Source of the DNA: JAWSVE01 sp050633885
GTDB lineage: Bacteria > Pseudomonadota > Gammaproteobacteria > Pseudomonadales > Cellvibrionaceae
Assembly: GCA_050633885.1 (NCBI GenBank)
Contig: JBOEHK010000001.1
Location: 861,873 to 925,872 of the forward strand
DNA length: 64,000 bases
Direction: 5' to 3'
Shown one piece after another: positions 36,123 to 44,905 of this stretch (its first letter is position 1; the number at the start of each line of letters is the position of its first letter). A program made the translations under genes and the position numbers. Below the pieces are notes generated by a model that saw only the letters and a list, made by a program, of their open reading frames with translations, searched no databases and had not been told where the DNA came from.

Positions 36123-36605
36123 TTATGTTCTTGTGGCGATCATTTGATAAAACAAAACTAAACTGGTGCCGAAAGCGCACGCAGTGAAAAAAATCCTGAA
36201 GGGTACGATAGGGATTTCTAGTAGATGGCTGGTCTCATGCAAATTCCACACATCGATCAAGAGCCAAATACTACCTGCCGTTATTGTCAGCATGATTAAA
36301 AGCCCAACTAACAAACCAATTCTTTCAATAAAATGTGCAATACGAGCCGGTAAGTGCTCAACAAATAGTTTTGCAGATGCATGGCTTCTTTGGATGGTGG
36401 CAAATAAAATACCTGTCGAAGCGACAATGACAATGAGTATTTCCACAATCTCTACACTACCGGGGACGGGTATGTTGAGATGCCGTCCAATGACACTAAT
36501 AGTGATTAGGATAATCATGCCAACTAAGGCGATAGCCCCGAGGCTTTCAATGATAATGATAAAAGGTGATTTTTTTTCGAGTGTGTTTAAATCAGAATCG
36601 CTCAA
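36123..36605 (-). CDS. dctQ: TRAP transporter small permease (DctQ)
   Basis: 160 residues with four membrane helices, the normal DctQ layout (LGAIALVGMIILITISVIGR, VEIVEILIVIVASTGILFAT, RIGLLVGLLIMLTITAG, IFFTACAFGTSLVLFYQM). It is the first gene of the operon. A 19-bp palindrome lies 58 bp upstream of its ATG. Confidence 0.93.
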   Translation of the reverse strand: MSDSDLNTLEKKSPFIIIIESLGAIALVGMIILITISVIGRHLNIPVPGSVEIVEILIVIVASTGILFATIQRSHASAKLFVEHLPARIAHFIERIGLLVGLLIMLTITAGSIWLLIDVWNLHETSHLLEIPIVPFRIFFTACAFGTSLVLFYQMIATRT

Positions 36606-36662
36606 GACAAAAACTCCTCTTTTTATTGTTGTGGATGTGTTGCAGGGCTATTTTTGCTGATA

Positions 36663-36681
36663 TAGTTTGTCTAGCAAACTA
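36663..36681. promoter_or_regulatory. Palindromic operator, site 1
   Basis: TAGTTTGTCTAGCAAACTA, a perfect 7-bp inverted repeat with 5-bp spacer. It lies between the divergent dctQ operon (58 bp from its start) and the CaiB/BaiF gene at 36787 (106 bp). The same palindrome occurs at 39347 and, with one change, at 40793. Geometry suits a TetR-family dimer. Confidence 0.75.
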
Positions 36682-36786
36682 ATTGATGGAGTTTATCTAT
36701 GAACGGATAACTAAGTCAATTACAAAAAGCAGTTATCGTATTGGTTTTATACAATGGTTAGCTAAAAAATTATATAAGGGTGTCTA

Positions 36787-37971
36787 GTGTCAAAATCATT
36801 ATCTCCTCTGTCCAATATTCAGGTTTTAGATTTTTCTAGGTTTTTACCCGCTCCGTATTGCTCAATGATGCTTGGCGATTATGGCGCGGATGTTATTCGC
36901 ATCGAACAACCTAAAGAAGTTATGAAGCAAGAAAAAGCTTTTGGCCGCGATAAATTAAGTGAAGAGAAAAAGCGAGAATTGAAACGTCGAGAAAACTTAA
37001 CTCGAAACAAGCGCTCTGTATTGTTGAATTTGCGGAATTCTGAAGCTTGTGAAGTTGCGAAAAAAATGATGGCTTCAACTGATGTTGTCATACATGATTA
37101 TCGGCAAGGTGTGATGGAAGCGATGGGTTTGGGGTACGATGAAATTAAAAAAATTAATCCGAAAATCATTTATTGTTGTGTGTCGGTCAGTGGTTCACCT
37201 GAATCTGGTTGCGAAAGTGTTTACGACAATATGCCGGGGCATGATCCTATTGCATTGGCTCTCTCCGGCGCGTTACCTCGGTTTGGTGATGGTAATACTC
37301 CACATATTGCAGGTTTGCCGATTGGTGATATTGGTACAGGTATGCAAGCGACAATAGGGATTTTGTTAGCATTGCGATCAAGAGATATTTCAGGTGAGGG
37401 GCAGTTTGTTGATGTTGCAATGACAGATTGCGCACTAGCGCAAATGACCTCTGTTTTTCAAAGGTATTTAGTCGATGAAAAAGAACCACCGCTGCATTGG
37501 AAAGGGGGCAATGTTGGATTGTGGAAAACTAAAGATGATCAGTATATTTGTACGACAGATTTGGAGCTAAAATATTGGAAAATATTTTGCCAAGCTATCG
37601 ATCGAGCTGATTTGATTCCTATGCAGTTTGATTTTAAGCAGTCAGACTATTTGAAAGAAGAATTAACACATATATTTTTACAAAAAACGCGTGATGAATG
37701 GTTTGAACTATTAAGAGAGAAGGGCACTCAAGTCGCGCCTGTTTATAGTTTGGCAGAAGCTTTAAATGATCCACACTCAAGGGCTCGGGGGACTGTTGTT
37801 GATATAAAGGATGATGACGGCAACACAATTACACAGGTTACATCGGGGATAAAATTATCCAAAACACCGAGTAATATTAGTCATTTATCTCATCAACCTG
37901 GAGAAGATACTTTTTCTATCTTAAATGAGATGGGTTTTACTAACGAGCAAATAGAAGCTTTGCAAAAATAA
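36787..37971 (+). CDS. CaiB/BaiF-family enzyme, alpha-methylacyl-CoA racemase-like
   Basis: 394 residues from GTG 36787 with AAGGG upstream. N-terminal IQVLDFSRFLPAPYCSMMLG and YGADVIRIEQP are family motifs. Two racemase-type active-site segments are seen: MPGHDPIALALSGALPRFG with the His of G-H-D, and GEGQFVDVAMTDCAL with Asp in VDVAM (an Asp is also at the M-x-D position). It therefore fits an acyl-CoA racemase at least as well as a CoA transferase. It is divergent from the dctQ operon across operator site 1. Confidence 0.85.
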   Translation: MSKSLSPLSNIQVLDFSRFLPAPYCSMMLGDYGADVIRIEQPKEVMKQEKAFGRDKLSEEKKRELKRRENLTRNKRSVLLNLRNSEACEVAKKMMASTDVVIHDYRQGVMEAMGLGYDEIKKINPKIIYCCVSVSGSPESGCESVYDNMPGHDPIALALSGALPRFGDGNTPHIAGLPIGDIGTGMQATIGILLALRSRDISGEGQFVDVAMTDCALAQMTSVFQRYLVDEKEPPLHWKGGNVGLWKTKDDQYICTTDLELKYWKIFCQAIDRADLIPMQFDFKQSDYLKEELTHIFLQKTRDEWFELLREKGTQVAPVYSLAEALNDPHSRARGTVVDIKDDDGNTITQVTSGIKLSKTPSNISHLSHQPGEDTFSILNEMGFTNEQIEALQK

Positions 37972-38032
37972 CCCAAGATATAAATTGCTTAATGAGTGGT
38001 TATATTCGAGAGCTCTTTAGCCATTTCATAGG

Positions 38033-39271
38033 CTAATTATTTGTTTGAATAACCGAATTATCACTCAATAATTGTATTTCGTCCTCGGAATAACCAATTT
38101 CTAATAATAATTTTCTAGTGTGCTCACCAAGCTTTGGAGCTGATCCTAATGAGTTTTTAGGATTTAGAGTTAAACAAAATCCTGGCCCAAGCGTAAAACC
38201 AAGTGGTTGTTCAGAATCCGAGGCTGTACTAGATCCTAAAACAGAATCGATAGGTAATTTTAAACCACGACCTTCTAAGTGCGGATGATCAACGATTTCT
38301 GGAATGGTGCGAATGGCTGCACTGGGCACGCCTACTTTGTTAAATAGTATTTCCCAATCTGTCGCTGCTTTTGTCAGTGTCGTTCTTTCAATTTCGTTTC
38401 GTAATATTAATTCGTTTTTGATTCTAGCTTCACGTGTTGAAAACGAATCACTGGTGATTAAATCTTCACGCTCCATTGCTAAACACATTGATTCATATTG
38501 TTTCTGTGTGTTTGCACCAATTGAAATTTGACTCTTTTTCGCTTGAAAGGTGTCTGACGTTGGGCTCATGTTAAAACCGCGATTTCCTACTTTTTTCGGA
38601 ATATCTCCTGCAATCAAATAGGGAGCAACCATAGCAATCATTAAATTCAAAGAGGCATCTAACATGGCGACATCAATATATTGTCCCTCGCCAAAACGTT
38701 CGCGCTGCAAAAGAGCCGTCATAATTGACATAGCGGCTGTATAACCTGCAAAAGTATCAAGAACAGGAAAGCCAGCTTTCATGGGTTTACTACCGGGTTC
38801 CCCGTTAAGCGACATGACGCCTGACATGGCTTGGACAACATGATCATAAGCGGGATTGTTTTTTAAAGGACCGTTTTGACCAAAGCCTGAAACAGAACAA
38901 TAAATTAGAGCAGGGTTTTGTTTCTTGCAATCGTCATAGCCAAATCCTAAACGCTCCAGTACACCAGGGCGAAAATTTTCAACAACAGCATCAGCATTTA
39001 CTAAAAGTTTATTGATAATCTCTTTAGTTTCCGGTGCTTTTAAATCTAGAGCAATCGATTCTTTCCCTGAATTAACCGCTATGAAAGGTGGTGCCATAGA
39101 TTGGAATTGAGGGCGTTGATCATAATGCCGCATGACATCACCTTCACCGATTTTCTCAATTTTAATAACCCGAGCACCTAGCGTGTGAAGAGTATGGGTA
39201 CAAAATGGTCCAGCCATTACATGGCTAAAATCAATGATAGTCATTCCTGAAAGAGGGGCGCGATTACTCAT
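38033..39271 (-). CDS. Class III CoA transferase (CaiB/BaiF family)
   Basis: 412 residues. Motifs: MTIIDFSHVMAGPFCTHTLH, GARVIKIEKIGEGD, YCSVSGFGQNGP, NPAYDHVVQAMSGVMSL, and the catalytic segment GEGQYIDVAMLDASLNLM with Asp at the M-x-D position, the arrangement of formyl-CoA transferase-type enzymes. It is the best canonical CoA transferase of the four in this cluster. It is convergent with the racemase-like gene and divergent from dctP, with operator site 2 lying 76 bp upstream of its start. Confidence 0.9.
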   Translation of the reverse strand: MSNRAPLSGMTIIDFSHVMAGPFCTHTLHTLGARVIKIEKIGEGDVMRHYDQRPQFQSMAPPFIAVNSGKESIALDLKAPETKEIINKLLVNADAVVENFRPGVLERLGFGYDDCKKQNPALIYCSVSGFGQNGPLKNNPAYDHVVQAMSGVMSLNGEPGSKPMKAGFPVLDTFAGYTAAMSIMTALLQRERFGEGQYIDVAMLDASLNLMIAMVAPYLIAGDIPKKVGNRGFNMSPTSDTFQAKKSQISIGANTQKQYESMCLAMEREDLITSDSFSTREARIKNELILRNEIERTTLTKAATDWEILFNKVGVPSAAIRTIPEIVDHPHLEGRGLKLPIDSVLGSSTASDSEQPLGFTLGPGFCLTLNPKNSLGSAPKLGEHTRKLLLEIGYSEDEIQLLSDNSVIQTNN

Positions 39272-39346
39272 ACTGGCTTACTCATAGACGTATTGCAGAT
39301 GGAAATTGATAATTATTTTTTATTACGGAGGCAGTCTAGAATGAAT

Positions 39347-39365
39347 TAGTTTGTAGTGCAAACTA
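39347..39365. promoter_or_regulatory. Palindromic operator, site 2
   Basis: TAGTTTGTAGTGCAAACTA, the same 7-5-7 palindrome as site 1 with a different spacer. It is between the divergent CoA transferase (38033-39271) and dctP (39521). Confidence 0.75.
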
Positions 39366-39520
39366 TTGAGTATGTGTTTAGAATGGGTCTGTTTTACGCT
39401 TTATGACTTTCAGTGAAAAGTACTGACAGAAAAACAATTATAAAAAAATTAGCTGCTCGATTCATAAAAAACATAGCCTAATAATAATTAAAGATAAGAC
39501 ATAATTTCTCAATCAACCTA

Positions 39521-40594
39521 ATGATGTTTATCATGAAAAATTACTTATTAATATTTCTTCTTATTTTGATTACTGTCTTCAGTGCCATATCTAACAGTCT
39601 AGAGATAAAAGAAATCGAAGGGAAATTAGTTTACGAACTGACTTACGGTTCGGCATTAAGCCCAAATCATACCTTCAGTCATGCCGATAAAGATTGGATG
39701 GAATATGTTGAGAAGAAAAGCCAAGGTAAAATCATAATAAAACCTTTTTGGTCGGGTACATTGATCTCTGGGGATCAAAGTGTCTTTGAGTTAAAGCATG
39801 GCGTCACTGATTTGGCAATGATTACACCGATCTACATGAGAGCAGGGATGCAAGCGATTAGAACCCAAACTGGGTTTTATGCAGGTGCCGAAGCGATTGA
39901 AACCCAGGTGGAAGTTTTCCATTGTTTACTTCGTGATTTCCCAATATTTAGAAAAGAATTAGAAGGAGTGAAAACGCTAGTTGTACAAGGTGGGACGCCT
40001 TCTTATGTTTTAACAAAAAACAGAAAAATAGAATCCATTGATGATCTAAAAGGGATGAGACTAAGGGCGCCCACAGCCCTAGTCCCCGTAGTTTATGCTC
40101 TTGGTGGCGATCCCGTGTTATTGCCCATGGGAGATGTTTATCCAGCTTTTGCTAAAGGTATTATCGATGGAGTTTTAACACCTGAAGATACATTAAAATC
40201 AATGCATCTTGCAGAAATTGGGCAGTATTTAAATCGGCTCGCCATGCATCGCGGCGGTTATCCATCACGTGCTATCTCTAATAAATCTTGGCAAAAACTA
40301 CCTAAAGCATTACAGGATTTAATCGAAGACAGCGGCCTTTATTGGGAAGAAAGAATCGCACACTATATTTTGAATGGTAATCAAGCTGCCATTGAATATG
40401 GAAAGGAGGAGGGCGTTGAATTTACAAATGTGGGTTCGTCAGAACAAAAACGCTTTGAAAAAATTTATTCTCAGATAGCGCAAGAAGACGCTAAAAAATT
40501 AAATCGGTTTGGTATAGATGGCGTTGCTATTTATGATTACGTTCAAGATGTGATTAACCAAAGCAATAAAGGGGTCGACATTAGTTGTCGTTAA
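39521..40594 (+). CDS. dctP: TRAP transporter substrate-binding protein (DctP)
   Basis: 357 residues with an N-terminal signal peptide (KNYLLIFLLILITVFSAIS). Mature sequence matches DctP proteins: LTYGSALSPNHTFSHADKDW, IDDLKGMRLRAPTALVP with the conserved Arg that salt-bridges a substrate carboxylate, LGGDPVLLPMGDVYPAFAKG and IIDGVLTPEDT. It would deliver a carboxylate to the DctQM permease encoded 3 kb away. It is divergent from a CoA transferase across operator site 2. Confidence 0.92.
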   Translation: MMFIMKNYLLIFLLILITVFSAISNSLEIKEIEGKLVYELTYGSALSPNHTFSHADKDWMEYVEKKSQGKIIIKPFWSGTLISGDQSVFELKHGVTDLAMITPIYMRAGMQAIRTQTGFYAGAEAIETQVEVFHCLLRDFPIFRKELEGVKTLVVQGGTPSYVLTKNRKIESIDDLKGMRLRAPTALVPVVYALGGDPVLLPMGDVYPAFAKGIIDGVLTPEDTLKSMHLAEIGQYLNRLAMHRGGYPSRAISNKSWQKLPKALQDLIEDSGLYWEERIAHYILNGNQAAIEYGKEEGVEFTNVGSSEQKRFEKIYSQIAQEDAKKLNRFGIDGVAIYDYVQDVINQSNKGVDISCR

Positions 40595-41020
40595 GTTTTT
40601 CGAACGTTTTTTTGGTTGTCAGGTTTTCATATCGTTACCGGTCATCCCTTATCTTTTTTCTTTAGATTATCTTTTTTATTCACTAATGTTGTATTCGCAA
40701 CTGATTAGTCCTCTAAAAATTCAAGCATTTCAAGTTTTTTTCTTAACGCTATTGATTTCTACCTTTTGTTGGAGAATAATCCGCGTCTCAATTAGTGTGC
40801 TACACAAACTAATTTTTGAATGATAATAATAAAAAATGAATAGTGCGACTTTCTAAGTGAACGTCAAGCTTCTTAGCCTGCTTCAAATATCAAATAATTT
40901 AACGAATGACCGGTTCTGAAAAAGAATAGTTTGCGGTCTAGGATATTATTTTTCACCTCAGCAATCATATTTAAAAATCATTTAATAACGTTAATAATAA
41001 TTAAATAGAGGTTTTAAAAA
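40595..41020. promoter_or_regulatory. Control region of the first TonB receptor, with operator site 3
   Basis: 426 bases. TAGTGTGCTACACAAACTA at 40793-40811 is the third copy of the 7-5-7 palindrome with one mismatch, 210 bp before the receptor start. A single half-site TAGTTTG lies at 40927-40933. No gene is seen. Confidence 0.65.
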
Positions 41021-43690
41021 ATGAACCATAAAAGTAAAAAAAAGTTAACTGTCAGTCTTTTCATTGGCTGTTCCAGTTTACTGTTCATTAATAGTGGATT
41101 TGCACAATCCGATGACGATTCTTCGATCGAAGAAATCTTAGTAACAGGTTCTAGAATGCGTGGTGCAGAAGCACCCGTTGGTTCGCCCGTTATTTCTTTA
41201 GATAGAGAAAGCATCAATAATTCTACTGCTATTTCTGTCGATCAAATTATTAAAGAATTACCACAAGTTTTTAACTTGGGTATTTCTGAAGGTTCGCGTG
41301 GACAATCGGGCGGCAGCGGAAATATTGTTTGGGCCAACTCAGTTAACCTTCGCGGCATTGGTCCCTATGCTACGTTAGTTATGGTTGATGGACATCGAGT
41401 AAACAGTAATGCACGCTCGATTGATCCATCAATTTTGCCGTCACTTGCTTTAGAAAGAGTTGAAGTTGTCGCCGATGGAGCATCAGCCATTTACGGTTCG
41501 GATGCTATTGCCGGCGTTGTTAACATGATCATGCGACGCGAAGTTGATGGTATCGATCTTGTAGCTCGTACTGGTATGGGCAGCGATTATAGTGAATATA
41601 AACTCGGCGCATCGTTTGGTAAAACATGGGATAGTGGTTCTGTTTTTGTTGCACTTGAAAAAGGTCAAAGAGATAATTTAAATGGCAGTGACCGCGATTT
41701 TTATAGTGCACTACAACAAAATGCAGATTATCGTGTAGAACAATGTTCACCGGGCAATATTTTTGTTGGTGGTCAAAACTACGCAATTCCTGCTGGCGGT
41801 GTAACGGCAGCAGATGCAGGAACATTAGTAGCGGGAACTCAAAATCTTTGTAATCCATTAAATAATCAAGATCTTTTACCACAGCAAGAATATGAAAATC
41901 TTGCATTCACTTCGACGTTTGATGCCACTGAAAAATTATCTTTTTATGTGGATGGCTTTTATTCGCGTCGAGATTTCACTCGTCAAGCCGGTGATCAAAA
42001 TGGAAATTTAGTGGTACCTAGTTCAAATGCATTTTTTGTTGATCCTTCTGGTACAGCCCCTCCAAGTGTAACCGTTAGATATAATTTCGCCGGTGACATT
42101 GCTAGTAACGATCAAGTAGGTTATCAACGCAATTATGAACTCACCGCTGGATTTAAATACGAATTACCCGCTGATTGGCGCTTAGAAGGTTTAGTCACAA
42201 AGGGTAAGTTACGCGAGTTATCTGATACCTCTCATGGTTTAGATTCTCGTGGCCCTTCAAGTAGCTTGTCTGTGGCGCTTGCCAGCAGCGATCCAAACAC
42301 AGCTTTTGATCCATTTGGACTACACAGAACAAATCCAACCGTTCTCGCGGCCATCAGCGATCAAATTTTTATTGCGGACACGAGTAATGAATTACTCGCT
42401 TATGAATTTCGTGCAGACGGTGATTTATTTGAACTACCGGGTGGCGCAGTAAAACTTGCCGTTGGTTTAGAAAGACAAGAACAAACCAACGAACCGGGTT
42501 TACGCCGTGGCGGACCAACAGCGACGAATAATGTTCGGCTTTTTGAGCGCGATATTAATTCGTATTACGCCGAAGTGTTGATTCCTGTTATTGGCGCATC
42601 AAACTCAATGACGGGTGTTTCAAGTTTAGATATTACTGTTGCCGCTCGCACTGATGATTATAGCGATGTGGGTTCGACAACTAATCCTAAATTTGGTGTG
42701 AACTGGTCACCGACTGAAGATTGGAGAGTGCGGGCAAGTTATGGCACTTCATTCCGTGCTCCATTGTTTTCTCAGCTCTACGGAAATTCTTCAGCATTAT
42801 TTGTTCAACCGTATTCTGATCCAACACAAGGTGGTGCGATTGTACAAGGCGTTGCATTATCCGGTGGCAATCTAGATTTAACGCCGGAAGAAGCAACGAC
42901 ATGGTCTGTTGGTTTTGATTACACGCCAAGTGCAATTCCTGGTCTAGCCGTAAACTTGACGTATTTTAATGTTGAATACGAAGGACAAATTGAAGCTTAT
43001 CTCGCAGATTTATCTGTATTAAGTTTAGAAAGTGAATTTGCAGGATCGGGTATTATTTTACGAGATGGTGTTGCAGATGCTCATGTACAAGATTTAATAA
43101 ACCAAGGGTTTGGTTATGCACGCGGAGTACCGCCTTCGCCAGTGACTTTATTCGTCGATGGTCGTACCAACAATTTAGGTGTATCGGAAACAACAGGAAT
43201 TGATTTCTCTGTCAACTATGTTATGACGTTGGATGAAATGGGTGATCTTACATTCAATACCGGCGGAATGTATATTGACTCCTACGATGTTGCGATTTCT
43301 CCAACAGGTGCATCAAAAGATTTATTGAATACTATTTTTAATCCACTCACGTTCAAAGCACGATCAAGTATTGCTTGGGGCTATAATCAATTTAATTCTC
43401 GATTGGTATGGAATCACGTAAACAGTTATACCAATGATCGTATTGCAAACTCAGAAACTGTCAGTGCGTTTAATACTTTTGATCTAAATACGTCAGTTAC
43501 GTTTGGCGATGAAGGTGGCAGTGGCTTATCAGGTGAGCTGGTTGTTAGCTTCGATATCAATAATTTATTAGATGAAGAGCCACCCTACGTTAATATCGCT
43601 CCAGGTGTAAACGGCGGTGGGGGTTATGATCCAACGGCTGCAAACCCATTAGGTCGCGTTTATTCTCTATCAATAAGAAAACATTTTTAA
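41021..43690 (+). CDS. TonB-dependent outer-membrane receptor 1
   Basis: 889 residues with a signal peptide (LTVSLFIGCSSLLFINSGFA), TonB box-like segment IEEILVTGSRM, plug domain (VDQIIKELPQVFNL, SVNLRGIGPYATLVMVDGHR, VEVVADGASAIYGSDAIAGV) and a beta barrel ending in the aromatic residue of YSLSIRKHF. It imports a ligand across the outer membrane using TonB energy. Operator site 3 upstream links it to the TRAP/CoA-transferase regulon, suggesting it takes up the same substrate or a precursor. A terminator follows. Confidence 0.94.
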   Translation: MNHKSKKKLTVSLFIGCSSLLFINSGFAQSDDDSSIEEILVTGSRMRGAEAPVGSPVISLDRESINNSTAISVDQIIKELPQVFNLGISEGSRGQSGGSGNIVWANSVNLRGIGPYATLVMVDGHRVNSNARSIDPSILPSLALERVEVVADGASAIYGSDAIAGVVNMIMRREVDGIDLVARTGMGSDYSEYKLGASFGKTWDSGSVFVALEKGQRDNLNGSDRDFYSALQQNADYRVEQCSPGNIFVGGQNYAIPAGGVTAADAGTLVAGTQNLCNPLNNQDLLPQQEYENLAFTSTFDATEKLSFYVDGFYSRRDFTRQAGDQNGNLVVPSSNAFFVDPSGTAPPSVTVRYNFAGDIASNDQVGYQRNYELTAGFKYELPADWRLEGLVTKGKLRELSDTSHGLDSRGPSSSLSVALASSDPNTAFDPFGLHRTNPTVLAAISDQIFIADTSNELLAYEFRADGDLFELPGGAVKLAVGLERQEQTNEPGLRRGGPTATNNVRLFERDINSYYAEVLIPVIGASNSMTGVSSLDITVAARTDDYSDVGSTTNPKFGVNWSPTEDWRVRASYGTSFRAPLFSQLYGNSSALFVQPYSDPTQGGAIVQGVALSGGNLDLTPEEATTWSVGFDYTPSAIPGLAVNLTYFNVEYEGQIEAYLADLSVLSLESEFAGSGIILRDGVADAHVQDLINQGFGYARGVPPSPVTLFVDGRTNNLGVSETTGIDFSVNYVMTLDEMGDLTFNTGGMYIDSYDVAISPTGASKDLLNTIFNPLTFKARSSIAWGYNQFNSRLVWNHVNSYTNDRIANSETVSAFNTFDLNTSVTFGDEGGSGLSGELVVSFDINNLLDEEPPYVNIAPGVNGGGGYDPTAANPLGRVYSLSIRKHF

Positions 43691-43706
43691 GATTTTTTAC
43701 TGTAAG

Positions 43707-43753
43707 AAAATGGCGATGATGTACTCTTTATAGGGTGCATCATCGCTATTTTA
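43707..43753. terminator. Bidirectional terminator between TonB receptor 1 and tetR-like gene
   Basis: AAAATGGCGATGATG pairs with CATCATCGCTATTTT around an 18-base centre, with A and T tracts on both sides, so it can serve both convergent genes. Confidence 0.8.
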
Positions 43754-43791
43754 TTTTATCGCTAACGAAATCTATATTGATACTATTCACT

Positions 43792-44478
43792 TTAGCCAGA
43801 TGCCTTCGCATTTTTGATTTTTTCTTTATCTATAGCCGCCTCTACCCAAAAATCAAAAGCCTCAAATACACATTGCTCTCGAGTCATTCCTAATTTTTCA
43901 AACGTTTTAGGCTGTGAGCTAGCTGTCATTAAAATAAAGTAAGTCGACCAAGCAAATTCATGATTAATCCCTTCTTTTAGGTAGGGTGTGACTCGTGTTC
44001 GCATGTTTTGCATACGATAATAAAGTGAGTCAACATATACTTTGTAAAGCTGTGGGTAGTCTGATTTTAAATCGTTCCAAAACGCGGTTGAGAACTGAGC
44101 ATCATTCTCTACCCAGATCTTTACCCAGATTCTTAAAATTTCAAGCAGGTCATCACCATAATAGGAAATAGGTTTATGGACTCTTTTTTCCCATCTCACT
44201 ACTAATTCATAAACAATGGCTTCTTTGGTTCGAAAGCTTTTGTAAAGTGTTTTCGTACTTATTCGAAGTTCTTTTGCTAAATCACTCATAGATATCGAGC
44301 GAATACCTGTGACATTGGCCCGTTGCGCAAAGGCCTCGACGATATGATGTGCTGTAATGCTTTTTTCATCATCCAGGATTTTGGTGCTAAGTTGTGGTTT
44401 AAGAAGGGTGTTGACTTTTGGTGCTTCCATTATAGAATCTGCTGTATAGGAAAATATAAAACTTTTAAAAGTTTCCAT
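43792..44478 (-). CDS. TetR-family transcriptional regulator
   Basis: 228 residues. The helix-turn-helix lies at about residues 58-85 (RSISMSDLAKELRISTKTLY then KSFRTKEAIVYELV), with a helical ligand-binding domain after it. It is the only TetR-type gene in the cluster and lies between the two TonB receptors, convergent with the first. It is the best candidate to bind the TAGTTTG-N5-CAAACTA palindromes. No such palindrome was found upstream of its own gene, so autoregulation is not indicated. A start at an internal ATG (44430) is possible; GGGA precedes the first ATG. Confidence 0.9.
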   Translation of the reverse strand: METFKSFIFSYTADSIMEAPKVNTLLKPQLSTKILDDEKSITAHHIVEAFAQRANVTGIRSISMSDLAKELRISTKTLYKSFRTKEAIVYELVVRWEKRVHKPISYYGDDLLEILRIWVKIWVENDAQFSTAFWNDLKSDYPQLYKVYVDSLYYRMQNMRTRVTPYLKEGINHEFAWSTYFILMTASSQPKTFEKLGMTREQCVFEAFDFWVEAAIDKEKIKNAKASG

Positions 44479-44905
44479 CTTTGTCCCGATTAATTTATCT
44501 TATCGTTATCCTAAAAAAGGGTAAGTAGATAGAGAGCCTTGCAATATAGATGCAATTAAAACTTATTAAAAGCATCAAAATATCATGATATTCAGTTGCA
44601 TGGGATGTGTAAATTTGTCACAAGTTAGCATCTAATGCCAATTTGAGCTAATAAATGCATTATTTTAGGTTGGTGCCGTTTATAACCTCTTGAAATACCA
44701 ATAAAAATTTAAGATACTCCAAGCGTTTAAAAGTTCCTGAAAATTAGAGTTCCTATTCATTCGTCAATTAAACAATAAGAAGATTGGATACTTTGTCAAA
44801 TTTGAATTTATGAGGAAGCCAATTCATCCCTGATTGCTGGTAATTTTTAACTTTGCCAGCTTTTTATTTTCACTTGTTCAATAAGCTCATACATAGAGGT
44901 AAGTT
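44479..44905. other. Divergent control region of tetR-like gene and TonB receptor 2
   Basis: 427 bases without a gene. It must contain both promoters. I did not find the palindrome seen upstream of the other cluster genes. AGAGGTAAGTT immediately precedes the receptor ATG. Confidence 0.45.
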
